Assembly (NCBI RefSeq): GCF_015711645.1
Contig: NZ_JABTEX010000001.1
Location: forward strand, 2,108,001-2,172,000
Origin: Planomonospora sp. ID82291
GTDB taxonomy: Bacteria; Actinomycetota; Actinomycetes; Streptosporangiales; Streptosporangiaceae
DNA: 64,000 nt
Reading direction: 5' to 3'
Below the pieces are notes generated by a model. The model was not told the origin of the DNA. It did no database searches and was given only the letters and a program-made list of their open reading frames with translations. A program made the translations under genes and the position numbers. Shown in pieces: positions 32,622 through 41,158 of the stretch; within the stretch, counting starts at the first letter, position 1; the number at the start of each line of letters is the position of its first letter.

Positions 32622-33119
32622 ATGGTTATCCGAGATGGTGGCCCTGATGACGTTCGGGCCGTTCTGGGGATGTTCGACAGCGCGGTGGCGTGGCTGACGG
32701 CGCAGGGCCGTACCGGGCAGTGGGGCAGCGAGCCGTTCTCCACCGATCCCGCCCGCGTGGCGCGGGTGGGCGAATGGGCGGAGAGCGGCGGGATGCGCAT
32801 CGCCGAGCTCGACGGCGAGCCGGCCGGCTGCCTCGTCCTCGGACCGGCGCTGCCGTACATCACGCCCGCTCCCGAACCCGAGGTCTACGTCCGCTGCCTG
32901 GTCGTCGACCGGCGCTTCCCCGGCCGGGGCGTCGGCGCGGCGCTGCTGGAGCGGGCCCGTGCCGAGGCGGCCGAGCAGGGGATCGCGCTGGTCCGGGTGG
33001 ACTGCTACGCCGGTGACGACGGGCGCCTGGTGAGGTACTACGAGAGCCAGGGCTTCACCAGCGCAGAGCCGTTCACCGTGGGCGAGTGGCCGGGCCGGCT
33101 CCTGGAGATGCGGCTCTGA
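32622..33119 (+). CDS. GNAT-family N-acetyltransferase
   Basis: A 165-residue protein from ATG 32622. Acetyl-CoA binding is at VRCLVVDRRFPGRGVGAALLERARAEAAEQG (R/Q-x-x-G-x-G/A present), followed by VRVDCYAGDDGRLVRYYESQGFT. The N-terminus IRDGGPDDVRAVLGMFDSAVAWL is typical of small-molecule acetyltransferases of this branch. Single gene, substrate unknown. Confidence 0.92.
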   Translation: MVIRDGGPDDVRAVLGMFDSAVAWLTAQGRTGQWGSEPFSTDPARVARVGEWAESGGMRIAELDGEPAGCLVLGPALPYITPAPEPEVYVRCLVVDRRFPGRGVGAALLERARAEAAEQGIALVRVDCYAGDDGRLVRYYESQGFTSAEPFTVGEWPGRLLEMRL

Positions 33120-33123
33120 CGGC

Positions 33124-33145
33124 CGGCCCCTCCGCGGAGGGGCCG
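33124..33145. terminator. Short palindromic terminator between convergent genes
   Basis: CGGCCCCTCCG and its exact complement abut with no loop, 4 bases after the GNAT stop and 70 bases from the end of the GH16-like gene. Confidence 0.6.
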
Positions 33146-33214
33146 ACCGGGTGACGCGCCCGTTCGCCTTCGCGGCCCGCCGGCCTTCGCCGGTCCGTCC
33201 GCCCGGTACGGTCG

Positions 33215-33991
33215 TCAGTCGCCGGTCCTCATCGGGTAGATGCGGACCCAGTCGACCTCCATCCACGCCTCCCCGTTGCCGCCCTCGCCGGGGAACCAGT
33301 CGAGCTGCAGGCAGAGCGACATGGGGCTGCGGGTGGAGTGGGTCGAGCGGAACCACTCGCGCCCGTCGAGGTAGCCGACGACCCCGGCCGGGCTGTTCTC
33401 CACGGCGTAGGTGTGCCAGCCGGTCATGTCCACGTCGGCGTATCCCAGCTCGTGCCCGCCCTTGGGGGTCTCCAGGAAGAAGTCCGCCCGCTGCCGGTTC
33501 GGGTCGTTGTAGACCCCCATGAAGTCGATCTCCTCGCGGGTGGCGCTGTACTCGCCTCCGCCCCCGCCGTTCGGCCAGAGCAGGGCCATCGGCCGGTAGG
33601 CGCCCGCACCCCGGTACAGGCGGATACGGGTCTCCCAGCGGCCGTACGACTGGGCGTGGCGGGCGCCGAGCCCCGCCGTGGTCCCGTCCGCCAGGCCGTG
33701 CAGGTAGAGCGCGCCGTTGCCCAGGTAGAGCTCCTTGGACGTGCGGCGGCCCTTGCCCGCGTGCCCGGGGGTGTCGTAGAAGACCCAGTCGGACGAGTCC
33801 AGGTACTCGTCCTCGAACTCGGCGCACCACACCGGCGCCCCCCAGCCGCGGGCCTTGGCGGCGCTGGAACCGTCGGGGGAGGCGGGGCAGGCGGACGAGG
33901 CCTCGGCGGGCGCGGTGCCGAGGGCGGTGCCCAGGGCCAGCATCGTCACCATGCTGAGAACGGCTGTCCTGGCGCGGGAACGGAGGATCAT
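33215..33991 (-). CDS. Secreted GH16-like beta-jelly-roll protein with altered active site
   Basis: A 258-residue protein with a clear signal peptide ([27 protein letters not shown]). The mature part has the GH16 concanavalin-like fold pattern: [65 protein letters not shown] and the C-terminal [11 protein letters not shown]. The catalytic segment reads EEIDFMG, where family enzymes have ExDxxE; the expected acid/base Glu is Gly. It may be a binding protein or act differently. The start overlaps the stop of the upstream Pro-rich gene as ATGA, with AGGAGAG before it. Confidence 0.85.
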   Translation of the reverse strand: MILRSRARTAVLSMVTMLALGTALGTAPAEASSACPASPDGSSAAKARGWGAPVWCAEFEDEYLDSSDWVFYDTPGHAGKGRRTSKELYLGNGALYLHGLADGTTAGLGARHAQSYGRWETRIRLYRGAGAYRPMALLWPNGGGGGEYSATREEIDFMGVYNDPNRQRADFFLETPKGGHELGYADVDMTGWHTYAVENSPAGVVGYLDGREWFRSTHSTRSPMSLCLQLDWFPGEGGNGEAWMEVDWVRIYPMRTGD

Positions 33992-35373
33992 GGATTGCTC
34001 TCCTGGAATCTGGCGCAGAGCGTGGGTGGGCTGAAGGCCCAGCAACCAACCTGAGCGGGGGCCGAACGGCCCTTGGCAGACGGGTCCGCCGTCGAGGCCG
34101 CGGGGAGTGCGAAGACCCATCGAGGCGTCGCCGACGTCTGCTGCCCATCATGCTCCGCCGCAGGTGAGCTGTCAGGAGAATCGGTGGTACGGCCGTGCCA
34201 GGGAGCGAGATTCCAGCAGGTCGCGGCGGTGCCGGAGGGCGGACAGAGCTCCTGGGACGACGGCAGGGCAAGCGGCATGACGTCCGGTGCCGCCGGTGGT
34301 CCGGATGTGTACGACAGCGGGGACCGGGCCGGAGACGCGCTCTCCGGCGGGACCTCGGCGGCGGTCGTCGGCGAGGGGGGGAGGACTCTCCTCGAAGGGG
34401 CCGGATCCGGAGCGGGCCGCGGGGCGGTGGGTCGCGGAGCGGGCGTCCGCGGTCTCGCCGAGGAGCCGGTGCCCGGGGTGGGCCGCCGCGTGCCGGACGG
34501 ACCGGGCGAGGGCTTCGCGGCGGTCGCGTCCGGTACGGGGTTCGCATCCGGTACGGGATTGGCCGTCCCCTTCTGCGGCTCCTTTCCCGGGTTCTGTCGC
34601 GGACCCTCGTCCGTCCCCTTCTGCGGTTCCCTGTCCGGGTTCTGTCGCGGACTCTCGTCCGGGTTCTGCTGCGGTTCCCTGTCGGGCTTCCCGTCCGGTT
34701 CGCCGTCCGGGTTCTGCTGCGTGCCGCCCGGCGGCCTGCTCGGCTCCTCGTCCGGCTTCCGGGGGGCGTTCTCGGTGGGCGCGGTGCGCTGAGAACGCGC
34801 TGCGCGCGCGGGATCGGACGGTTTCGCCGGGGGCGGGGTGTCATCGGCCCGGCTCCGGGCCGTGTCCCGGGAGGGGGCGTTCCTCCGCTTCTCCGGCGCG
34901 TTCCCGGCCCGGTCGGTGCCGGGACCGCGTGTCGAGGCCGGCGGCGTCGAGGGCGCGTCGGCGGGGGGGACGGGCGCCGGATCGTCCGCGCCCTTCGGCG
35001 ACGGCTCCCGCTCGGACCGCTCCTCGGGAGCGGACTCGGACTCGGGTTCGGGCTTGTTCTCGGGAGCGGGCTCCGACTCCGGTTCGGGCCTGTTCTCGGG
35101 AGTGGGCTTGTTCTCGGGTTCGGGCTCGGGCTCCTTCTCGGGCGCCGACTCCGGTTCGGGCCTGTTCTCGGGCTCGGACGCCGGCTCCGGCTCCGCCGGA
35201 GGTTCCGGGTCCACCGGGATCGGCAGCGGATCGTCCTGGGCGGCCGACGCCGGTCCGGGGGCCGCCGCGGCGACCCAGGGCTGGGCGATGAGGGCGCCGG
35301 CCGTCGCGGACACTCCCGCGAGGAGGAGTCCGGAGATGAGGGCGCGGCGCCGGGGGGAGCTACGTGGGGGCAT
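33988..35373 (-). CDS. Exported Pro/Glu-rich low-complexity protein
   Basis: A 461-residue protein from ATG 35373. N-terminus: basic start, then a membrane or signal segment ([30 protein letters not shown]). Residues about 50-150 are acidic Pro/Glu repeats ([17 protein letters not shown]), followed by Arg/Pro-rich and QNPD-repeat stretches to about 380. The C-terminal 90 residues are more ordered, with four Cys ([27 protein letters not shown]). It is translationally coupled to the GH16-like gene. A cell-wall-spanning stalk is my inference; no enzymatic domain is seen. Confidence 0.75.
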   Translation of the reverse strand: MPPRSSPRRRALISGLLLAGVSATAGALIAQPWVAAAAPGPASAAQDDPLPIPVDPEPPAEPEPASEPENRPEPESAPEKEPEPEPENKPTPENRPEPESEPAPENKPEPESESAPEERSEREPSPKGADDPAPVPPADAPSTPPASTRGPGTDRAGNAPEKRRNAPSRDTARSRADDTPPPAKPSDPARAARSQRTAPTENAPRKPDEEPSRPPGGTQQNPDGEPDGKPDREPQQNPDESPRQNPDREPQKGTDEGPRQNPGKEPQKGTANPVPDANPVPDATAAKPSPGPSGTRRPTPGTGSSARPRTPAPRPTAPRPAPDPAPSRRVLPPSPTTAAEVPPESASPARSPLSYTSGPPAAPDVMPLALPSSQELCPPSGTAATCWNLAPWHGRTTDSPDSSPAAEHDGQQTSATPRWVFALPAASTADPSAKGRSAPAQVGCWAFSPPTLCARFQESNP

Positions 35374-35505
35374 GAGGGCTCTTCCTCGATCTGTCACGAC
35401 ATGAGGCGGATCGGTCACGGGATCGGGCCGGTCGCGAGGCGGGACCGGCCGGGGCGGATCCGGTCCGGGCCGGACGCGGCGGGTCCGGACCGGGCGGGTG
35501 CGCGA

Positions 35506-36261
35506 TCACGGGGTGGGACCGGCGACGGCTTTCCAGCCGGCCGCGGTGAACTCGGGGGTACCGGGAAGGGAGACCTGGGGCACGACCGTGGGCAGCGGGT
35601 CGGGCGTGTTGACCCAGTCCCCCGCCCCGGAGCGGACGGTGGGATGCCAGACCATGAGCACGCTCATGGCGACGGGGCTGGAGTACGCCGGTCCGTCGTC
35701 CTCGGTGCCCTTGGTGGCGGTCACCCGCACCAGGAGGGAGACCTGAACCTGGTCCTGCGCCCGCCTGTGCCACTGCACGGCGATCGTCTCCGTCCGCAGG
35801 GCCGCCCCTTCGGGCAGCTTCCCGTCCGCGGGGAGGCCGATGGTCTCCCGCCAGCCGCGGACGGTGGCCGCGGCGGCCTTGCGGGCGTCGTCCTGCTGCT
35901 CCGGCGGGGCGTACAGGACCGCGGCCTGCTCGGCCTGGGCGGAGTCCAGCGTCCAGGCGGTCTCCAACGCGGCCGCCGCCGCCGAGGCCGCGCCCAGCTC
36001 GGTACGGGGGAACCCGACGGGGTAACCGGCGTCGCCCTGGTAGGCGGAGGGCGAGGCGAAGGTGACCGTGGCCGGGGCGGTGGCGGACGGCGAGGCGGCG
36101 GCGGGCGGCGGAGCCGTACCGGAGCGCAGGAGACGCCACCCCGCGGCAGCCGCCACGATCAGCCCGACGACCGCCAGGACCACGATGACCCTCCGCCGGG
36201 AGGCGCGTCCCGGCGGACCGAGGTCGACGTCGAGCACGGAGTCCTCGACGGCCGGCGGCAC
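35506..36261 (-). CDS. Single-pass membrane protein with extracytoplasmic domain
   Basis: A 251-residue protein from a GTG sharing one base with the stop of the ATPase gene (TAGTG). A cytoplasmic leader is followed by a transmembrane helix at about residues 24-46 (RVIVVLAVVGLIVAAAAGWRLL), a Pro/Ser/Ala linker, and a 170-residue outer domain. Conserved-looking pieces are AYQGDAGYPVGFPRTELGAAS, TWTLDSA-type helices and VSLLVRVTATKGTED, reminiscent of TcpC/VirB8-like folds in conjugation-type or envelope complexes. That resemblance is tentative. Confidence 0.75.
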   Translation of the reverse strand: MPPAVEDSVLDVDLGPPGRASRRRVIVVLAVVGLIVAAAAGWRLLRSGTAPPPAAASPSATAPATVTFASPSAYQGDAGYPVGFPRTELGAASAAAAALETAWTLDSAQAEQAAVLYAPPEQQDDARKAAAATVRGWRETIGLPADGKLPEGAALRTETIAVQWHRRAQDQVQVSLLVRVTATKGTEDDGPAYSSPVAMSVLMVWHPTVRSGAGDWVNTPDPLPTVVPQVSLPGTPEFTAAGWKAVAGPTP

Positions 36262-37253
36262 TAGTGGCTCCGGTCGGGGTGCAGGCTGAACGCCTGGCCC
36301 GCCGCCGCGGCCAGCCGCAGGTAGGCGCCCCGGGTGGTGGGTCGCAGGCGGGCCAGGTCCACCTCCGCGCCCTCCTTGAGGTGGGGGTCGTACGGAATGC
36401 GGATCACGGTGCGGCACCGGGTGGCGAAGTGGCGTTCCAGCAGGTCCAGGTCCACGTCGGTCTTCGGCTCCACCGCGTTCAGCACCACGATGGCGTTGCG
36501 CGCCAGGTCGGCGTGGCCGTGGGCGTTGAGCCAGTCCAGGGTGGCGGCGGCCGAGTTGGCCCCGTCCACCGCGACCAGGCTGACCAGCACGATCTGGTCG
36601 GCGAGGTCCAGGGTCGCGCCCATGGCCCCGTGCAGCAGGCCGGTCCCGCAGTCGGTGATGCAGATCGAGTAGTAGCGCTCGATCAACCCGGCGACCGTAC
36701 GGTAGTCCTCGGCGTTGAACGCCTCGCTGACGGCCGGGTCGGTGTCGGAGGCGAGGATCTCCAGCCGTGCCGGGGACTGCGAGGTGAAGGCGCGGGCGTC
36801 CGCGTAGCGGAGGATGTGCGGCGCCTCGGCGAGCAGGGTGCGGATGGTCGCGGCGGTCTCCGACTTGACCTTGAGGCCGAGCGTGCCCCGGTCGGGGTTG
36901 GCGTCGATGGCGATCACCCGGTCGCCCCGCAGGGAGGCGAGGGTGTTGCCCAGGGCCGCGGTCGTCGTGGTCTTGCCGACCCCGCCCTTGAGACTCATGA
37001 CCGCGATCCGATGGTGCCCCCGCGCGACGGGTGTCTGGGCCTGGGCGATCAGCGTGCGCCGCTCGATCTCCGCCGCGGACTCGGAAGGGATGATCTTCTT
37101 TCCGGAGAGCAGCCAGACGAGCCGCCGCCAGCCGCCGGAGGGCTCGGACCGCCGGTTGGTGAGCAGGTGCTCCGCGGTGAGCGGGACCGACTCCAGCTGC
37201 GCGTCGGACGGGGTGGGCGGGGTGGAGTGGATCTGGGGGGAGGTCTCGGTCAT
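36261..37253 (-). CDS. MinD/ParA-type ATPase resembling the EspI C-terminal domain
   Basis: A 330-residue ATPase from ATG 37253 (AAAGGA about 8 bases upstream). After a short linker comes GGWRRLVWLLSGKKIIPSES, then a deviant Walker A (VMSLKGGVGKTTTTAALGNTLASLRG), VIAIDANPDRGTLG, YSICITDCGTGLLHGAMGATLDLADQIVLVS and AVDGANSAAATLDWLNAHGH. This pattern, including the pre-domain, is what I know from EspI-like ATPases of type VII secretion loci. No EccB/C/D or WXG100 gene is present in the window. It probably organises or energises an envelope complex made with its operon partners. Confidence 0.85.
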   Translation of the reverse strand: MTETSPQIHSTPPTPSDAQLESVPLTAEHLLTNRRSEPSGGWRRLVWLLSGKKIIPSESAAEIERRTLIAQAQTPVARGHHRIAVMSLKGGVGKTTTTAALGNTLASLRGDRVIAIDANPDRGTLGLKVKSETAATIRTLLAEAPHILRYADARAFTSQSPARLEILASDTDPAVSEAFNAEDYRTVAGLIERYYSICITDCGTGLLHGAMGATLDLADQIVLVSLVAVDGANSAAATLDWLNAHGHADLARNAIVVLNAVEPKTDVDLDLLERHFATRCRTVIRIPYDPHLKEGAEVDLARLRPTTRGAYLRLAAAAGQAFSLHPDRSH

Positions 37254-37297
37254 CGTCGGGAGTCCTTTCATGCGGAACGGTGCCGGCGCGGGGGCCG

Positions 37298-39187
37298 TCA
37301 GCAGGTGCGCCAGCGCACCGTCGTGGAGATCGAGTCGTCGGGTCCGTGGAGGGTCAGCGGAACGGTGACGAAGGGGGCGGGGCCGCACCAGTGGCGCACC
37401 CGCAGGGCGCGCAGGGTGATCACGCTCGTGTCCCCCCGCTCCAGGGTCCCGCTGGACGGGCTCACCACCAGTCCGGGAGCGGCGGCGCGCCAGGTCAGCG
37501 GGTCGCCCGAGGTGACGGTCAGGGTCATACGGCCCCTGCCGTACTCGTCCAGCGTCACCTCGACGGGCAGGGGCACCCGGGCGGCGAGCGTGCCCGCCGC
37601 GGCGGTGAGCGTGCTCTCCTCGGGGAAGGCCGCGGGCGGCGGAGACGGCGCGACGGTCGTGGCGGCCCGGGGCCCGGAGGAGGGCAGGGCCCCGGTCGGG
37701 CGCTCCCCTCCGGCGGGGCCCAGGAGGTTCATCCCCGTCAGGGTCCCCGCGGTGCCGGCGACGACGATGACGATGATCTTCAATGTCGTCGTCCGGAACC
37801 TGTCCCCCGCCCACGTGAGCGCCTCGGCGAAGCGCACCCTCATCCCGTCATGGGGGTGCTCGGGGTCGCGGGCCGTACCGGGGGGACCGGTGGAGGAGGG
37901 GATGGAGAGAGGGACGTCGAGGTTCGCGCGCCCGGTGCGGGAGGCGATCTGGGAGAGCAACGCGTCGTAGAGCGGGGTGTCGTGCTCCCGGCCCGCCGGG
38001 GGCGCGGGCGCCGGGGGGGACACCGGGGCGGCGAGGGGAACGGTCCTTTCCCTCTGCGGAGGGACCTCCGCGGACGACTGCGGCGGCGTGGTCCGTGCCG
38101 GGGACGGTTTTCCGGACCGTGCCGGGTACGGCGGCGTGGTCCGTGCCGGGGACGGTTTTCCGGATCGCGCCGGGTACGGCTTCGTGTACGGCGCGGTCCC
38201 GCGACGCGGTGCGGGCAGGCCCGTGCCCGACGGGTCCGCGCGTGACGGGTCCGCGCCCGACGGGTCCGTGCGTGACGGGTCCCTGTATGGGGGGCCCGTA
38301 CGCGGTGCGTTCGCGGGCGGCGGGTCCGCGGGTGGCGGGTCCGTGGCCGCGGACGGGACGGAGGCCGCGGACGGGACGGAGGCCGCGGACAGGGCGTTCA
38401 GGATGCGGGTCCCGGCCTCGGGGGTGAGCGGCGGGAGCGGCGGATGGGAGATCATCTGCGGGACCGTGTAGCGGATGTTGATCGGCCGCGAGCAGGACGG
38501 GCACCTGACGATGTGCGCCAGCAGTTCCTCCCGCGCGTGACCGGACGCGCCCGCTCCACCGGACGCGCCGGCCCCATCAGGGCCGGCAGGACCACCATGA
38601 TCACCGGACCCGCCGGGCCCGCCTGATCCATCGGACCGCTCCGGAGGGCGGCCGGGGAACGCGGAAGCGGCCAGCACGCGGAGTTCGGGGCAGGTCGGCC
38701 GTCCGTGGGCGAGGCCGTCCAGTGCGCTCACGAGCGTCTCGATGATGTCCTGGGTCCTGGTCGCCAGCCTGTCGACCTCCTCCACCGGGAGGGCCAGCAC
38801 GTGCGCGAGGTCCTCGGAGGTCAGCTCGTGGCGGAACATCAGCCGCAGCGTCTCGGTGCCCAGCGGATCGGCGAGCCCCCACCCCTGCTCGATCACCGGG
38901 GCGCCCGGCATGCCCGGCCCGGTGCCCGGCACGTATCCGTCGCGGTGGCCGGGCCGGGTGAAGCAGTCCCGCCGCAGGACGGCCAGCATCCGGGCCCGGA
39001 CCGAGACGTTCCCCGGGGCGGACCGCGCGCCGCACGCGGCGACGGCGGCGGCCACCGCCGCCGTCGCCTTGTCCGGACCGAGGTGGTAGGCGGCGTAGTC
39101 CAGCAGGTGCGCGCCGTGCTCGTTCACCCATGCCCTCCACTGGCCGGGGCCGAGCACGGTGTTCCCGGTTCCGGTGGATGAGTTCAC
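37298..39187 (-). CDS. Sigma-like/zinc-motif/transmembrane fusion protein
   Basis: A 629-residue protein from a GTG overlapping the upstream stop (GTGA). Residues 15-155 resemble ECF-type sigma regions: a helical YAAYHLGPDKATAAVAAAVA part and an HTH-like LRLMFRHELTSEDLAHVLALPVEEVDRLA at 114-142. A zinc-finger-like segment follows, with Cys166 (TCPELR) and HIVRCPSC at 225-232 as in anti-sigma factors. Pro-rich repeats cover 245-400 (PYPARSGKPSPARTT twice). A transmembrane helix sits at 469-489, and the outer 130 residues look like an Ig/BACON-type sandwich (TLTVTSGDPLTWRAAAPGLVVSPSSGTLERG). A single-chain signalling protein is inferred. Confidence 0.75.
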   Translation of the reverse strand: MNSSTGTGNTVLGPGQWRAWVNEHGAHLLDYAAYHLGPDKATAAVAAAVAACGARSAPGNVSVRARMLAVLRRDCFTRPGHRDGYVPGTGPGMPGAPVIEQGWGLADPLGTETLRLMFRHELTSEDLAHVLALPVEEVDRLATRTQDIIETLVSALDGLAHGRPTCPELRVLAASAFPGRPPERSDGSGGPGGSGDHGGPAGPDGAGASGGAGASGHAREELLAHIVRCPSCSRPINIRYTVPQMISHPPLPPLTPEAGTRILNALSAASVPSAASVPSAATDPPPADPPPANAPRTGPPYRDPSRTDPSGADPSRADPSGTGLPAPRRGTAPYTKPYPARSGKPSPARTTPPYPARSGKPSPARTTPPQSSAEVPPQRERTVPLAAPVSPPAPAPPAGREHDTPLYDALLSQIASRTGRANLDVPLSIPSSTGPPGTARDPEHPHDGMRVRFAEALTWAGDRFRTTTLKIIVIVVAGTAGTLTGMNLLGPAGGERPTGALPSSGPRAATTVAPSPPPAAFPEESTLTAAAGTLAARVPLPVEVTLDEYGRGRMTLTVTSGDPLTWRAAAPGLVVSPSSGTLERGDTSVITLRALRVRHWCGPAPFVTVPLTLHGPDDSISTTVRWRTC

Positions 39188-41130
39188 GGGCCTGCGTACC
39201 CGGCCGGGTCCGGGGCGGGCTGGCCGTAGCCCGGATCGCCGTAACCGCCGGAGTCGCCGTAACCGCCGGGGTCGCCGTAGCCGGGCTGGGCGGGCGGTAC
39301 GGAATCGAGGCCTCCGGGATCGGACTGCCCGGACGGGGCGGGCTGCTCCTGCCCACCGGACCGTCCCTCGGGCTGTGCGGGCTGAAGGAACGGGTCGGTC
39401 TGGTCGCCCTGTTCGTTCTGGCCGGTCTGTTCGCTCTGTTCGTTCTGGCCGGTCTGACCGTTCCGGTCGGTCTGCGGGATGCCGGACTGCGCGGGGGGCG
39501 GGTCCGTCACCACGAGTTCCAGACTCTGCTCGGAGAGGCCGGTGAACTTGGTCCAGTTGCTGACCTCGCCGGGGGCCGGGTCGGCGAAGAGCCAGCGGAG
39601 GAAGGCGGGCCACCGGCACGAGTCGCGGGGGACGGCGTTCTCGGGAAGGGCCGTACGGCCCTGGGAGGAGCGCAGTTCCGCCAGTTCGGCGGCCGAGTAG
39701 TTCCGGCAGGGAGGAGTGCCCGGCGGAGCGATGTTGAGATCCCACACGCCGTTGGCGTCGGTGTACCGCATGTTCCGGTCCAGTCCGAGGGCCTCCTGCG
39801 CGCGCCGGAGGAGCTCGGGGTCCCGGAAGACCGGAAGCGAGACGCCGACGTCCGGAGAGTTCTGCCCGGCGGGGGGCGGTGCGTCCCCGTCACGGTTCCC
39901 GGACCCGTCCGGGGCCTGGGTGTCAGGGTTCCCGGACCCGCCCGGGGCCTGGGCGGACGGGGCCCGGGTCTCTCCTGGAACGGGTGCCTGGTTCTCCGGG
40001 TTCTCCCTGCCGTCCTCGGGCGCGGCCGTCTGCGTGTGCTGTGGCGCGGGTGAGGTCCCGGTGTTCCTGCGATCCGGTGAGTTCTCGGTGTTCCTGCGGT
40101 CCGGCGGGGACTGGGCTCCCCGGGAGGGCCGTGCGGGCTTGAGCGTCCTGACGGAGGGCGGTGCGTTCTCGCCCTTCTCCGCGGGCGGCTCGGGATTCGC
40201 GGTCCGGGTGGGCTGTTCCGCCGGGTGCGTGGCCTTCCCCGTCTCCGCAGGCTTGTCCGCGGACCTCCGGTTCTCCGCCGGTGTGCTCCTCGGCTTCTTC
40301 GTACGGTCGCCCGTACGGCCGTCCGGCGGGGTGGACCGGCGGTCGTCCGTACGGCCGTTCGTGCCGTCCGGCGGGGTGGACCGGCGGTCGTCCGCGGGCG
40401 CGCCGTTGCCGTGGGGGTTCATGGTGCCGCGAGGGGAGGGGAAGGTGCGGCCGGACGGTTCCTTCGCGGGCACCTCGACGGCCTGCTTGCTGGCCGGAGG
40501 CTGCACGATCCTGCTGCCCTCCCCCAGGTTGTTGCTGATCTGCTTCGTCGGCTTCGGCGCGGGGGCGGGGTCGGAGTTGCCCGACCGGTTCTGCGGCGCG
40601 TTCTGCGCGGGTGGGGCGACGTTCTGCCGCCGCGGGGCCGTCTGCTGGGAACCGGAGTTGCCACCGGAGGTGCCGCTGGAGCCCGAGTCACGGGGCTTCG
40701 ACTCGGACGACTTCGGCGGGTCGGCGGGCTTCTCGGGCGGAGCCGGATCGCTGCTGGGGTTGCCGGGTCGTTGTGCGGCGGCGAGGGCGATGCCGACCGA
40801 GGAGAGGGTGGTGCAGCCCTCCCCGCCGCCGTTGACCACCCGGCCGTCCGGGGTGAGGGCGAGGCAGACCCGGGTGTCGGTGGCGGTCGCCGTGCCCGGG
40901 TCCCCGGCCGCGACCGGCGCTTCCCCCTGCTCCGGGGACAGGGCCGCCCACGTGCCCGTCCGCGCGTCGAGGAGGTAGGTGCCCGTGCTGAGCCGCACCT
41001 CTTCGGCCTCGGCGGGCGGGGAGAGCGCGGAGACGGCGGCCCCGAGCCCGGTGCCGGCCGCGAAGACCCCGATCGCGATGCTCGCAGTGACCACCGTCGC
41101 GCGCGAGGGCTTACGTGATGGTGTCGTCAT
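39184..41130 (-). CDS. Membrane-anchored Pro-rich exported protein
   Basis: A 648-residue protein from ATG 41130 (AAGAGGAA upstream). An N-terminal signal anchor (ATVVTASIAIGVFAAGTGLGAAVSAL, residues 11-36) is followed by a small domain (STGTYLLDARTGTWAAL, VCLALTPDGRVVNGGGEGCTTLSS) and about 300 residues of disordered Pro/Arg/Asn repeats. A conserved-looking domain at about 440-545 has PVFRDPELLRRAQEALGLDRN, PPCRNYSAAELAELR, DSCRWPAFLRWLF. The tail is Gln/Asn- then Gly/Tyr-rich (GYGDPGGYGDSGG). No family recognised. It overlaps the next gene by 4 bases. Confidence 0.75.
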   Translation of the reverse strand: MTTPSRKPSRATVVTASIAIGVFAAGTGLGAAVSALSPPAEAEEVRLSTGTYLLDARTGTWAALSPEQGEAPVAAGDPGTATATDTRVCLALTPDGRVVNGGGEGCTTLSSVGIALAAAQRPGNPSSDPAPPEKPADPPKSSESKPRDSGSSGTSGGNSGSQQTAPRRQNVAPPAQNAPQNRSGNSDPAPAPKPTKQISNNLGEGSRIVQPPASKQAVEVPAKEPSGRTFPSPRGTMNPHGNGAPADDRRSTPPDGTNGRTDDRRSTPPDGRTGDRTKKPRSTPAENRRSADKPAETGKATHPAEQPTRTANPEPPAEKGENAPPSVRTLKPARPSRGAQSPPDRRNTENSPDRRNTGTSPAPQHTQTAAPEDGRENPENQAPVPGETRAPSAQAPGGSGNPDTQAPDGSGNRDGDAPPPAGQNSPDVGVSLPVFRDPELLRRAQEALGLDRNMRYTDANGVWDLNIAPPGTPPCRNYSAAELAELRSSQGRTALPENAVPRDSCRWPAFLRWLFADPAPGEVSNWTKFTGLSEQSLELVVTDPPPAQSGIPQTDRNGQTGQNEQSEQTGQNEQGDQTDPFLQPAQPEGRSGGQEQPAPSGQSDPGGLDSVPPAQPGYGDPGGYGDSGGYGDPGYGQPAPDPAGYAGP

Positions 41131-41158
41131 GGATGTTCCTCTTCTTCCGGTGGGAACG

